A stretch of DNA of 64,000 nt, taken from the NCBI GenBank assembly GCA_965652025.1, contig CBFGTM010000008.1, forward strand, positions 24,102 to 88,101, read 5' to 3'. The notes under the pieces were generated by a model. It was not told where the DNA came from. It did not search any database and worked only from the letters and a program-made list of their open reading frames with translations. Positions within the stretch are counted from its first letter, which is position 1. Every line of letters begins with the position of its first letter. Made by a program: the position numbers and the translations under genes. The stretch is from CAVVWJ01 sp965652025. GTDB taxonomy: Bacteria; Gemmatimonadota; Gemmatimonadetes; Gemmatimonadales; GWC2-71-9. Positions 53,962 through 62,886 of the stretch are shown here, piece by piece.

Positions 53962-55178
53962 TCGGGCTCCAGGACGGCTACGGTTTCCACGTGAGTGGTC
54001 TGGGGGAACAGATCAAAGGCCTGTAATCCTCTGAGCTGGAAATGGGGAAGCCGCTGAAGATCGCGGGCGAGTGTGGCCGGATCGCAGGAGATATAGACGA
54101 CACGTGCCGGTCGGAGCCGTTCCAGCACGGTGCTGACCAGTTCATCCATCCCGGTCCGCGGAGGATTGGTGATGACCAGATCGGGCCTTCGCAGCTCCGC
54201 CAGGAGGTCTTCCACCCGGCCCGTGAGCCGCCGGGCGACGGGTCCATTTGCCTCGGCCTCGGCGACTGCGCGCCGATCCGCTTCCACGCTCTCGACAATC
54301 GCTCCCCGGGATACCAGCTCTGCGGTCGTCTCGCCAATGCCGGCATAGAGATCCCAGACCCTCCGCCCCGCCACCGGCCCCAGCTGGTCGACTGCAAACC
54401 GGCGTACCCGGTCGCCCATGGCGGGATGAACCTGTTCGAACACCGTGGCCGGAAATGCTTCGCCGGCTCCCGCGAGCGCCCGGGCGGCTCCGCCGAATGG
54501 CTGGTACCAGAGAGTGACGTTCTCGCAGTGCCGCTGCAACTCCCGGCCAAGGGTCTCACCCCCCGACCACACCTCTCCTTCTCCTACCCGAACGATCAGG
54601 TGCCGGCCGCCTCGCCGGTCCAAGCGAAGCACGAGTTGCTCGGCGTGGGGCGGTAAGAGCCCGCGCAGCCTGCGCACTACCTGCCACAGCTCCATCAACG
54701 GTGGCACCGTGATGTGGCACCAATGCAGGTCGAAGATCTGATCCGCCCTGCTATAGCGATGGAGCCCGATGGGGCGGCCGCGGGGAGCGACATGCAAAGT
54801 GAGCTTGGTGCGGTAGTCGAACTGCTGTTCGGCGGGCACGATGGGAGGGTCTGCCACTTCGCGGCGACCCAGCCGGCGCAGGGCATCGCCCACGAAGGAA
54901 CGGCGGCTCTCGAGCTGAGTTTCGTAATCAACGTGCTGGAGCTGGCACCCGCCACACTCATCGCTAACGTAATGCGGGCAACGTGGCTCGACCCGGCGGG
55001 GGGACGCCTTGAGGACCCGCTCCAAGCGGGCACGAGCGAACCGCTTGTGCTCCCGAACCACAGCGGCATCCACCAGATCTTCCGGTGCGGTACGGGGCAC
55101 AAACACGGTCTTGCCATCGGGAAGCTTGCCGACTCCGTCCCCACCGGCGGCGAGGCGGAGGATGCGCACCGAGGTCAC
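53958..55178 (-). CDS. TrmA/RlmD-family RNA (uracil-C5)-methyltransferase
   Basis: About 406 residues. A TRAM-like N-terminal domain (SVRILRLAAGGDGVGKLPDG), Fe-S-type cysteines CPHYVSDECGGCQLQH, and a C-terminal SAM methyltransferase domain: DLYAGIGETTAEL, NPPRTGMD and the catalytic Cys in ISCDPATLARD. The product is m5U in 23S rRNA or tRNA; which position cannot be told. The frame is open to 55502; GTG 55178 makes a GTGA overlap with the biotin-carboxylase stop. It lies between two carboxylase subunit genes. Confidence 0.9.
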   Translation of the reverse strand: MTSVRILRLAAGGDGVGKLPDGKTVFVPRTAPEDLVDAAVVREHKRFARARLERVLKASPRRVEPRCPHYVSDECGGCQLQHVDYETQLESRRSFVGDALRRLGRREVADPPIVPAEQQFDYRTKLTLHVAPRGRPIGLHRYSRADQIFDLHWCHITVPPLMELWQVVRRLRGLLPPHAEQLVLRLDRRGGRHLIVRVGEGEVWSGGETLGRELQRHCENVTLWYQPFGGAARALAGAGEAFPATVFEQVHPAMGDRVRRFAVDQLGPVAGRRVWDLYAGIGETTAELVSRGAIVESVEADRRAVAEAEANGPVARRLTGRVEDLLAELRRPDLVITNPPRTGMDELVSTVLERLRPARVVYISCDPATLARDLQRLPHFQLRGLQAFDLFPQTTHVETVAVLEPE

Positions 55179-56668
55179 CGGTGGGCTTCGCTCCGCGCCA
55201 CCCGGGCCCATTCGCTCTGAGGTTCGGCAGCCGAGCTCGCCGGCGGACGGCGGCTCTGCCGAGCCTCGGCCTCCGCCAGCGCCGCCGCTATGGCCAGCTG
55301 CTGGATCTGATCGGGACCGGCGGCAACCTGCAGCAGATCGGCGCGGCGCTCGAGCAACTGGATGTCGATCTCTCCTCGCTGAAAAGCGGGATCTTTCATG
55401 AGCCGCCGATGGAATCCCTGATTGGTGGCGACCCCAGTGATCACCAGCTCCTCCAGAGCCTGGCTCATCCGAGTCAGCGCTTGGGATCGGTCCCCTCCCC
55501 ACACGATCAGCTTGGCCAGCAGTGAGTCGTAATGCAGAGTTACCTCGTCACCTACATCGACACCGCTGTCCCAGCGAACGCCAGGACCTGCCGGTCCCCG
55601 CAGGAACTCGATGCGGCCGGCCGAGGGGAGAAAGCCGTTGGCCGGGTCCTCGCTCGTAATCCGACATTCGACTGCCCATCCCCGGGGACTGAGGGGACCA
55701 GCGGGCACCTGCATGGGCTGGCCTCGCGCAATGCGCAGCTGCTCCCGAACCAGGTCCACTCCATAGACCAGCTCAGTCACCGGATGCTCGACCTGGATCC
55801 GGGTGTTCATCTCCAGGAAGTAGAAGGAACCTTGTCCGGTAACCAGGAACTCACAGGTCCCGGCGCTGCGGTATTCGACGGCAAGGGCTGCGGCCACCGC
55901 GGCGGCCCCCATCCGTTCACGCAGATCCGCAGAGACCACCGGCGACGGAGACTCCTCGACCAGTTTCTGATGTCTCCGCTGGATCGAGCATTCCCGTTCC
56001 CCCAGATGAAGCGTGCGCTCGCGATCCGCCAGCACCTGAATCTCGATATGCCGGGGCCGCTCGATGAACTTCTCCAGATACACGGTCGGGTCGCCGAACG
56101 CTTTGCGAGCCTCCGAGCTGGCAGTCTCGAGAGCTCCACCCAGGTCCTTCGGTTCCCGGACAACCCGCATGCCCTTACCGCCTCCGCCAGCAACTGCCTT
56201 GACCATGATGGGATACCCGATCCGGTCGGCGGCTTTGCCGGCGCCGGCGAGATCTCCGGCGGGTATGGTAGATCCGGGAACAATAGGAACGCCGGCTGCC
56301 TCCATCCGGCGGCGGGCTTCGGTCTTATCGCCCATGGCACTGATGGCGCTCGACGGCGGCCCCACGAAGATCAGGCCGGCGTGCTCGACTGCCTCGGCGA
56401 AACTGGCTCGCTCCGCCAGGAATCCGTATCCCGGATGGACGGCATCGGCCCCAGATTCTCGGGCCGCGGCGATCAGCCGCTCGATGGAGAGATAGCTCTG
56501 CGCTGGAGCAGCAGGCCCGATTGGAAGCGCGAGGTCCGCAGCCCGCACATACGGGGCAGTGCGATCGACAGCCGAGTAGACCGCCACTGCCTCGAGTCCC
56601 TCTTGATGACACGCGCGAATGATCCGGAGCGCGATCTCACCGCGGTTGGCGACGAGAACTCGTTTCAT
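55175..56668 (-). CDS. accC: biotin carboxylase subunit
   Basis: ATP-grasp enzyme carboxylating biotin on its carrier protein. MKRVLVANRGEIALRIIRAC at the start, the glycine loop KAVAGGGGKGMRVV, EMNTRIQVEHPVTEL and RITSEDPANGF are all present. About 497 residues: the core ends near 450 and an Ala/Arg-rich tail of about 40 residues follows. The frame is open to 56821; ATG 56668 is the standard start. Probably part of a propionyl- or other acyl-CoA carboxylase rather than the accD-containing enzyme. Confidence 0.93.
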   Translation of the reverse strand: MKRVLVANRGEIALRIIRACHQEGLEAVAVYSAVDRTAPYVRAADLALPIGPAAPAQSYLSIERLIAAARESGADAVHPGYGFLAERASFAEAVEHAGLIFVGPPSSAISAMGDKTEARRRMEAAGVPIVPGSTIPAGDLAGAGKAADRIGYPIMVKAVAGGGGKGMRVVREPKDLGGALETASSEARKAFGDPTVYLEKFIERPRHIEIQVLADRERTLHLGERECSIQRRHQKLVEESPSPVVSADLRERMGAAAVAAALAVEYRSAGTCEFLVTGQGSFYFLEMNTRIQVEHPVTELVYGVDLVREQLRIARGQPMQVPAGPLSPRGWAVECRITSEDPANGFLPSAGRIEFLRGPAGPGVRWDSGVDVGDEVTLHYDSLLAKLIVWGGDRSQALTRMSQALEELVITGVATNQGFHRRLMKDPAFQRGEIDIQLLERRADLLQVAAGPDQIQQLAIAAALAEAEARQSRRPPASSAAEPQSEWARVARSEAHR

Positions 56669-56717
56669 GGTGTGGGAAAGTGCGGTGGCAGCGGAAAAAG
56701 CGGAAGCAACTACGGCT

Positions 56718-57686
56718 TCATGGCAGGCAAGCCGGCGGCGGCGCGTCTCCGAATACGGGAAGGAAGCTGCTACACAACAGGCTGTTGAACCGGGCAGCCT
56801 GGTCGTACACAGTACGGACATCTCTTACCCAGACCGAGCTGCCCTGCCGGGTAGCGGCGAGCAACTCGCTCACCGAGAGTGCCTCCGGGCCGGGCTGAGC
56901 CGAACGACTCACCCGGGTCAGCCGAAACGGGGTCCAGGCCAGGGCGGGGACCGCAGCACTGTCGGCCGAAGGGGTGAGGCAGAGCGTCCGGCGGACTGCC
57001 ACATCCTCCAGAGCCCGGCGCACCGGCAGGCCGGGGCTGATGCCCATCACTTCAGCCATGCGGCGCCGATAGATCGAATCAGTGGCATAGCGGTCGGGGC
57101 GGATCGGGAGAATTTCGCGGGAGTGGAGATCGAGATCATCATACCAGACCGACAGGGCTTCGAGATCGGTGCCCACGAGGAGCACACCCCCGGCCGGACA
57201 GGAGCTCAGGAGATTGGCCCCGAGCTCGAGGATAAATGGGGGCATCTCCGGGGAGCGAGCGCGGCCCCGGGCCCCCCCGGCTGCGCTCCATCCGGAGTCC
57301 TCGACCAGAACGATCGAGCGCTCCAGTTCCGCCAGGCCTCGGAACACGATGCCGGAGTCGACCGACAACCGGATGGCCTGATCGAAGGCGGTAGCAGCAA
57401 AATCCAGATAGAGAAGACCGTCGGGATCGCCCCGGTGACCCTGAAGATGCCAGTCCTGGGCATCCAGTAGATAGAAGCGGCCGAGCTGGAACCAGGCGCG
57501 ACCATCGTCCGGGGCCATGGCGAGGTACCGGCCCAGCATGTCGATGGCCATTCGGCGCTCACCGCTCCGCTCCAGCGCGGCAGCCCTCGGCGCGACGTTG
57601 GGATCGATGGCCGCCTGGGCTCGTAACCCACCCGTGGCAGTGGCGAGAACCACCAGCGCAGCCGCAACCACCCGGCCAAGGTCCAT
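56718..57686 (-). CDS. secreted TPR-like protein, unknown function
   Basis: 322 residues. A signal peptide (MDLGRVVAAALVVLATATGG, cleavage near AQA) is followed by one or two TPR-like helical pairs (AALERSGERRMAIDMLGRYL, DDGRAWFQLGRFYLLDA). The remainder has no motif I recognise; it contains conserved-looking ILPIRPDRYATDSIYR. ATG 57686 is chosen because it gives a proper signal peptide; the frame extends to 57743. It sits between the carboxyltransferase and biotin carboxylase genes on the same strand. Confidence 0.75.
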   Translation of the reverse strand: MDLGRVVAAALVVLATATGGLRAQAAIDPNVAPRAAALERSGERRMAIDMLGRYLAMAPDDGRAWFQLGRFYLLDAQDWHLQGHRGDPDGLLYLDFAATAFDQAIRLSVDSGIVFRGLAELERSIVLVEDSGWSAAGGARGRARSPEMPPFILELGANLLSSCPAGGVLLVGTDLEALSVWYDDLDLHSREILPIRPDRYATDSIYRRRMAEVMGISPGLPVRRALEDVAVRRTLCLTPSADSAAVPALAWTPFRLTRVSRSAQPGPEALSVSELLAATRQGSSVWVRDVRTVYDQAARFNSLLCSSFLPVFGDAPPPACLP

Positions 57687-57819
57687 CACCGAATCACGCT
57701 CTGCTATTGGACTTACCAACCTGACCTGACACATGTGTGACAAAATGCCTCACGGAGTCCCACTTGGCTAGTAGGGTGACGTCGGGGTCGGGCTAGCTGA
57801 CACCAGTCATCAATGCTGG

Positions 57820-57913
57820 TCGCCAGTCTCTAGTCGCTAGTCGCTAAGGTAGCAGTCGAGCCTGAGAGATCATTAAGTGCGACTAGTGACCAGTGACTAG
57901 TAACCAGCGACTA
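57820..57913. repeat. paired inverted heptamer arrays (4 + 5 units)
   Basis: TCGCCAG, TCTCTAG, TCGCTAG and TCGCTAA fill 57820-57847. GCGACTA, GTGACCA, GTGACTA, GTAACCA and GCGACTA fill 57879-57913. The second block is the reverse complement type of the first and includes the stop codon of the carboxyltransferase gene (57911-57913). A stem with a loop of about 30 bases is possible. Confidence 0.8.
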
Positions 57914-59464
57914 TAACGGAATATTCCCATGCTTCTTCGGCGGATTCCGGTCCCGTTTCCCCCCCAGAGTCCGAAGCGCATCAATCAGCCGAGGCCGGGT
58001 GTCCCGGGGGTCGATCACGTCGTCGATGTAACCCCGAGCGGCAGCGGCGTAGGGATGAGCGAACTTCTCGGTGTACTCCTCGATTAGCCTGTCGGTGGCG
58101 GCGGCGGGCTCGGCTGCCCGGGCTATCTCATCCTTAAAGAGGATCTCCACGGCTCCCTTCGGGCCCATCACGGCGATCTCTGCCGAAGGCCAGGCCAGAT
58201 TGACGTCGCCGCGGATGTGCTTAGAGCTCATGACGTCGTACGCTCCCCCGTAGGCCTTGCGAGTGATGACCGTGAGCTTGGGCACGGTGGCCTCGCAGTA
58301 GGCGTAGAGCAGTTTGGCCCCGTGCTTGATGATGCCGCCATGCTCCTGGGCCACCCCAGGAAGAAACCCGGGCACATCGACAAACGTCACCAGCGGAAGG
58401 TTGAAGCAGTCGCAGAAACGGATGAATCGAGCCGCTTTGATCGAGCCGTTGATGTCCAATACCCCCGCGAGCACTGCCGGCTGATTGGCCACGATGCCGA
58501 CCGGCATTCCTCCCAGCCGGGCAAACCCCACCACAGTGTTGTCGGCATACCCCCGCTGGACCTCGAGGAAGGTGCCGTGATCCACCACCCGCCCGATCAC
58601 CCCGTGCATATCGTACGGCTTGTTGGCGCTGTCGGGTACCAGGCCCAGCAACCCCTCATCCCGCCGATCGCTGGGATCGTCGCCGGCGGCGAGGGGTGGT
58701 GGATCCAGGTTGTTGAGAGGAAGAAAGCCGATCAGCTCGCGGATGGCCTGGAGGCATTCGGGCTCGGAATCATGGACGAAGTGGGCCACGCCGGAGGTGC
58801 CGCCGTGGATATCTGCGCCGCCCAAATCGTCGAAGCTCACCTCCTCGTGGGTGACCGTCTTCACCACGTTAGGTCCGGTGACGAACATGTAGCTCACGCC
58901 CCGAACCATAAAGATGAAGTCGGTGATCGCAGGGCTGTACACCGCCCCACCGGCACAGGGGCCCAGCACGGCGGAAATCTGGGGGATCACTCCAGAGGCG
59001 AGGGTGTTTCGAAGGAAGATGTCGGCGTACCCGCCGAGCGAGACGACGCCTTCCTGAATCCGCGCCCCACCCGAGTCATTGAGCCCGATGACGGGGGCGC
59101 CGCTCTTGAGCGCCAGATCCATGATCTTGCAGATCTTCTCGGCATGCGCTTCGGAAAGGGACCCGCCGAAGACGGTGAAGTCCTGGGAGAAGACATAGAC
59201 CAGCCGGCCATCGATCCGGCCGTATCCGGTAACGACCCCATCACCAGGGTAGATCTGCTGGTCCAGTCCGAAATCGGTGGACCGATGAGTAACGAACCGG
59301 TCCAGCTCGACAAAACTGCCCTCGTCCAGCAGGAGGTCGAGCCGTTCGCGGGCGGTGAGCTTGCCCTTCTTATGCTGTTGAGCGATCCGCTCGGCGCCCC
59401 CGCCCTGCTCGGCGAGCGACTGGCGGTGATGGAGCTGATCCAGGAGCACTCTGGGGTCGGGCAT
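57911..59464 (-). CDS. acyl-CoA carboxylase carboxyltransferase (PccB-like)
   Basis: About 517 residues with fused N- and C-terminal crotonase-like domains: TARERLDLLLDEGSFVELD, YVFSQDFTVFGGSLSEAHA, NDSGGARIQEGV, and FVDVPGFLPGVAQEHGGIIKHG. Length and motifs fit propionyl-CoA or related carboxylases; the true acyl-CoA is not determined. ATG 59464 is preferred (frame open to 59500). A TATCTT box eight bases before the ATG suggests a leaderless transcript. The downstream carboxylase and carrier genes are on the same strand. Confidence 0.93.
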   Translation of the reverse strand: MPDPRVLLDQLHHRQSLAEQGGGAERIAQQHKKGKLTARERLDLLLDEGSFVELDRFVTHRSTDFGLDQQIYPGDGVVTGYGRIDGRLVYVFSQDFTVFGGSLSEAHAEKICKIMDLALKSGAPVIGLNDSGGARIQEGVVSLGGYADIFLRNTLASGVIPQISAVLGPCAGGAVYSPAITDFIFMVRGVSYMFVTGPNVVKTVTHEEVSFDDLGGADIHGGTSGVAHFVHDSEPECLQAIRELIGFLPLNNLDPPPLAAGDDPSDRRDEGLLGLVPDSANKPYDMHGVIGRVVDHGTFLEVQRGYADNTVVGFARLGGMPVGIVANQPAVLAGVLDINGSIKAARFIRFCDCFNLPLVTFVDVPGFLPGVAQEHGGIIKHGAKLLYAYCEATVPKLTVITRKAYGGAYDVMSSKHIRGDVNLAWPSAEIAVMGPKGAVEILFKDEIARAAEPAAATDRLIEEYTEKFAHPYAAAARGYIDDVIDPRDTRPRLIDALRTLGGKRDRNPPKKHGNIPL

Positions 59465-59472
59465 GGGGGATG

Positions 59473-59500
59473 AAGATAGCGCTGGCGCGACCGGGGTCAC
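59473..59500 (-). promoter_or_regulatory. candidate leaderless promoter of the carboxyltransferase gene
   Basis: TATCTT (59478-59473) ends eight bases before the ATG. The -35 is weak: GTGACC (59500-59495) at 16-base spacing or TTGTGA at 18. Expected +1 is about one base before the start codon. Confidence 0.35.
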
Positions 59501-59546
59501 AACGTGTGCTGCTATCTGTGCGTGGGGAGGAGACTGCGGTGATGCG

Positions 59547-60467
59547 TCAGTCGGAGACGGGAGTCCAGGTCGAATCCGGGTTATACAACTCCATCGCCTG
59601 GAACCGCTCGAGCGTCTTGGGCCCGAGGTCCTGCTCGTACACGACGCCCTCGTGGCTCACGATGAAGGTTTTTACTCCTGTTACCAGGTATTCCGCGGGC
59701 GCGGCGGCCAGGGCGAAGCCGCCGATCATCATTCCCTTGACCAGGAAACTCATCTGTCCGAGTGGCGCTGCCGGACCCTGCCCCTTGAGAACCTTGTAGT
59801 AATACCCATGGTACGGGTGCTGGCCTTCGGAATACCCCTCCGCGATCACTTGCGCGATCCTTTCTCCTACGGGTCCTTTCCAGCCCCCGTCCGGGGCCTT
59901 CCAGGCCAGTCCATCTTGTTTCCCGGGCGAGCTGATGATGCGTTGGGCGTACTGGTTGACTGGGGCTCCGTCGTGCCGTTGTCTGGCGTAGTCACGCTGA
60001 GCCTCCACGAACCCGCGACACACCTCGATGGCATCGAGCTCGTTTTCCCCGATCCGACGGGCCAGGATCTCATCCGCTCCTGCCTCTGCGTCGAAACGCC
60101 AGGTGCTATCCTCCTTCACGATTGGAAAAGGCACGGGCCAGTCGCCGGGTCCGATCAGAATGGTGGCTACTGTTCCCGATGAATCCAGCTCAATCCGGTG
60201 CCGCGCACGAGCCACCGACGCAAATTCCCGGGCCCGATTGCGGTCCTGCACCGGATCCTTCGAGGTGACGAGAGGTTTCCCCTCGTTCCCCAGGAGCTGC
60301 ACCAGCGCGGATTGGTCGAAGCGCTCAGCGGCCTGAAACAGGGCGGCCGCCGCCTCCTCGGGCGAGCCGAACCGGCGCTGCTGCACCGTGTCTCTGCCGC
60401 AGGCACTCAGCGCGAGAAGTGTGACGCCAACCCACCGAAGTGCTACGGAGCGGTACCGGGTAATCAT
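59547..60467 (-). CDS. DUF2950 lipoprotein
   Basis: 306 residues. A lipoprotein signal ends LLALSAC (Cys at about 23). The domain has FGSPEEAAAALFQAAERFD, the central GYSEGQHPYHGYYYKVLKGQ and MIGGFALAAAPAEY, typical of DUF2950. This family is repeatedly encoded beside DUF3300, as here with an ATGA overlap. Its role is unknown; envelope location is inferred from the lipobox. Confidence 0.9.
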   Translation of the reverse strand: MITRYRSVALRWVGVTLLALSACGRDTVQQRRFGSPEEAAAALFQAAERFDQSALVQLLGNEGKPLVTSKDPVQDRNRAREFASVARARHRIELDSSGTVATILIGPGDWPVPFPIVKEDSTWRFDAEAGADEILARRIGENELDAIEVCRGFVEAQRDYARQRHDGAPVNQYAQRIISSPGKQDGLAWKAPDGGWKGPVGERIAQVIAEGYSEGQHPYHGYYYKVLKGQGPAAPLGQMSFLVKGMMIGGFALAAAPAEYLVTGVKTFIVSHEGVVYEQDLGPKTLERFQAMELYNPDSTWTPVSD

Positions 60468-62005
60468 CTGCGGCGCCCTCCGCCCCCGCGAGAGAAACCG
60501 CCGCCCCGCGACCCCATGCTCGACATGCCACGCGAGCTGCTCGCCCGCGCGCTCCTTCCATCGTACCCGCGCGACCCGCCGCCGAAGCCGCTGCTGCCCC
60601 TCGACCCCCGGTCTGACGGGATGCTGCGATTGCCGATCTGATCACCACCCCGGCCGCCACTGGCATTGGGAACCCGATCGCTCCCGCCGCCCGCGCGCTG
60701 CCCCTGAGCACCGCTGCGCTGTCCCTGAGCGCCGCCGAAGTCCCGGTTGCCGGCCCCAGCACCGCCCTGCCCCTGACGGCTGCCCGCCGCCCTGTCACTC
60801 GCGCCCTGCCGTCCCTGACCCCGGGTAGACCCACCGAACTTGTCCGCGGTGCGCTGGTCGGCGTAGGGGGCGCCCCCCCGATGTGAAGGATTATGAGACC
60901 ACGCGCCGCCAGCCCCCTTGGGCTGGGCACCACCAGGCCTACCTGCGCCGCCGACGCCACCTGCGCCGCCAACGCCACCTGCGCCGCCAACGCCACCTGG
61001 GCGGCCAGCGCCACCCACACCACCGACGCCGCCAACACCGCCGACACCGCCGACGCCGCCAACACCGCCGACGCCGCCAACACCGCCGACACCTCCAACA
61101 CCGCCAACACCTCCAACGCCCCCTATTCTGTTGAAGTTGTTGCTGTTGTTGATGTAGATGTTGCCGCCGCCCCAGCCGGCATAACAGCAGGCGCCGCCCC
61201 ACATCGCAGCTCCCCACATCATGCCGACGCTGAACGAGATGAACGCCGCGCCGGGCGGATAGTACGGGTAGTAGATGGGCGGATAGGGATAGACCGGAGG
61301 GCCATAGACGACGGCCGGGCTGTAAGACGGAACGTACACGACCTCGGGGTTCTGCGACTCGATGACGATGACTTCCGTCTTCTCGACCACCTGGGTCTCT
61401 ACCTTCTGCTGCTCGTTGGTTTCCAGGGTGCCCTTGTCCTTAGCCTTCTTGCGCATCCGCTGGACGGCCTTCATCACGTCGGCCTGTTGGGCCAGGAACG
61501 CGTTGCCGAGCTCCGTGGTCCACTGGATGTCATCGGCCAGCCGTTTGACGAGGTCCGGCAGGGGAGCCATCGACTGGATGCTCGGGTCCCAGGGCTGCTT
61601 CGCCACCGAATCGGCGAGGGCCTTGTCCTTGAGTTTGGGGTTCTTGGCGAGCCACTGTTGCAGCTGGACGATCTCGAGGGGATAGGTGGAGGCGACGAGG
61701 GTCTGGGCCAGCAGCTCGTCGGGGTAGAGCGCTATGGGCGCCACCAGTGCATCCAGTTGGTCGGGTGTTCGCCGCTGAGCCGTGTCCGAAGCGGTGGCGG
61801 TCGCCTTCTTCCCCGTATCCGCAGCAGCTTTGGCTGGAGCCTGAGCCGGCTTGGCTGGAGCCTGAGCCGGCTTGGCCGCTGCCCTGGACGTATCCTGGGA
61901 CAGCGCAACCGGCACGCTACCCAGAAGCAGGTATGCGCCCCAGAGGCAGAGCAAGGCTCGCCCGACCTGCGCGAGCGCGCGGAGATGACGCGAGACCGGT
62001 GTCAT
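60464..62005 (-). CDS. DUF3300 protein with Gly-Val repeat region
   Basis: About 513 residues. A signal peptide (to about SQDTS) and a Lys/Ala/Pro-rich linker are followed by the DUF3300 domain: QLDALVAPIALYPDELLAQTL, WDPSIQSMAPLPDL and VVYVPSYSPAVVYGPPVYPYPP. Then comes a tandem GGV/GGA repeat region and a Gly/Arg/Ser-rich C-terminus. ATG 62005 gives the signal peptide; the frame is open to 62068. It is translationally coupled to the DUF2950 gene. Function unknown. Confidence 0.88.
   Translation of the reverse strand: MTPVSRHLRALAQVGRALLCLWGAYLLLGSVPVALSQDTSRAAAKPAQAPAKPAQAPAKAAADTGKKATATASDTAQRRTPDQLDALVAPIALYPDELLAQTLVASTYPLEIVQLQQWLAKNPKLKDKALADSVAKQPWDPSIQSMAPLPDLVKRLADDIQWTTELGNAFLAQQADVMKAVQRMRKKAKDKGTLETNEQQKVETQVVEKTEVIVIESQNPEVVYVPSYSPAVVYGPPVYPYPPIYYPYYPPGAAFISFSVGMMWGAAMWGGACCYAGWGGGNIYINNSNNFNRIGGVGGVGGVGGVGGVGGVGGVGGVGGVGGVGGVGGVGGAGRPGGVGGAGGVGGAGGVGGAGRPGGAQPKGAGGAWSHNPSHRGGAPYADQRTADKFGGSTRGQGRQGASDRAAGSRQGQGGAGAGNRDFGGAQGQRSGAQGQRAGGGSDRVPNASGGRGGDQIGNRSIPSDRGSRGSSGFGGGSRGYDGRSARASSSRGMSSMGSRGGGFSRGGGGRRR
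60927..61123 (-). repeat. in-frame 9-bp tandem repeat coding GGV/GGA
   Basis: About 195 bases within the DUF3300 gene encode more than ten consecutive Gly-Gly-Val triplets, then mixed GGA, GRP and GGV units. The low-complexity 9-base unit should be prone to slippage in multiples of three, changing repeat length without breaking the frame. Confidence 0.85.
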
Positions 62006-62059
62006 GGGCTTGGGGACTCCTCTCCGACCCAAACTCGGTCCCAACCGGCGGTAGCGCAA

Positions 62060-62077
62060 CCTAACCAAAGGTTTAGG
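62060..62077. promoter_or_regulatory. short inverted repeat between DUF4239 and DUF3300 genes
   Basis: CCTAACC / GGTTTAGG with AAA between and one bulged T, directly beyond the DUF4239 stop. Possible operator or weak hairpin. Confidence 0.3.
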
Positions 62078-62851
62078 TCATTTCATCGTAGCCCGAAGTT
62101 CCAGAAGGGCACGATCGAACCGCTCCACCCGAATCAGCCCTAGGGTGGGGTACTCGAGATCGAGGATGACATACGCAGAGGCGGCGGTGGTCAGCGAAAA
62201 GGCAATCAGGTGAAGCCAACTGCGCCGCTGGTATGCCGCCATTCCATACCCTGCGAGCAAGGCTCCGGCCAGCGCAACAATTGCCAGCATGACGTAGATG
62301 ATTGCCGGTGGGTGGATCCGGGTGGCGAGCCTTCGCGCCTGCGCGATATCGAACATCTCATTCATGGGTGGCAGAAGGAGCAGCATCCGCGCGGGAACGC
62401 CGCTCTCCGGCCGGGTGGCCGCGGTCGCCTTGGCCCAAACGTCATCGGCGGCCTGGTCAGCTTTGGTAAATTCTTCAGCCGTTAAATCCGGCAGCTTTCG
62501 ATAAGCCGCAATGGTGGCATCCACGTAACGCCGGAACCCGTCACGGATCTCGGGTTGAACATCTGGCGGCAGCATGTCGATGCGCTTCCAAGCCGTGCCA
62601 ATGGCGTTGACCTCTTCCACGACCAGGTGCCGGCGGTCATCGAAGCGCCTGGCCGCGCCGGAAAAGGTGAAAGCCAACATCAAGCCGAGCAGCCCAAAGA
62701 CGGATCCTTCGACGACGCCTACGCCGGCATGGGAACTGTCCCCACTACCTTTCCTCTGCCGGAAGCCGAGAATCCGACCTACTTCCATACACGCGAGCAT
62801 CCCGACGAACAGCGCTACGGCAATTGCGAGTGCGAGGACCGTGAAACTCAC
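62078..62851 (-). CDS. DUF4239 (bestrophin-like) membrane protein
   Basis: 257 residues with four hydrophobic segments: two near the N-terminus (about 3-22 and 48-65) and two near residues 180-230. VEGSVFGLLGLMLAFTFSGA and RFDDRRHLVVEEVNAIGTAW are the family core. Start is GTG 62851 with GGGGAGG six bases upstream. The family is suggested to resemble bestrophin channels, but no activity is established. It heads the DUF4239-DUF3300-DUF2950 group. Confidence 0.88.
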   Translation of the reverse strand: MSFTVLALAIAVALFVGMLACMEVGRILGFRQRKGSGDSSHAGVGVVEGSVFGLLGLMLAFTFSGAARRFDDRRHLVVEEVNAIGTAWKRIDMLPPDVQPEIRDGFRRYVDATIAAYRKLPDLTAEEFTKADQAADDVWAKATAATRPESGVPARMLLLLPPMNEMFDIAQARRLATRIHPPAIIYVMLAIVALAGALLAGYGMAAYQRRSWLHLIAFSLTTAASAYVILDLEYPTLGLIRVERFDRALLELRATMK

Positions 62852-62886
62852 CTCTCACCTCCCCAGAACGAAAATTGCTGGAATGA

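Noticed and set aside
55532..56788. Plus-strand open frame of 418 codons
   Set aside because: Mirror of the biotin carboxylase gene, whose motifs are complete on the other strand.
58217..59473. Plus-strand open frame of 418 codons
   Set aside because: Mirror of the carboxyltransferase gene; no recognisable domain.
60893..62143. Plus-strand open frame with Ala/Asn/Thr repeats
   Set aside because: Produced by the antisense of the 9-bp GGV repeat in the DUF3300 gene.
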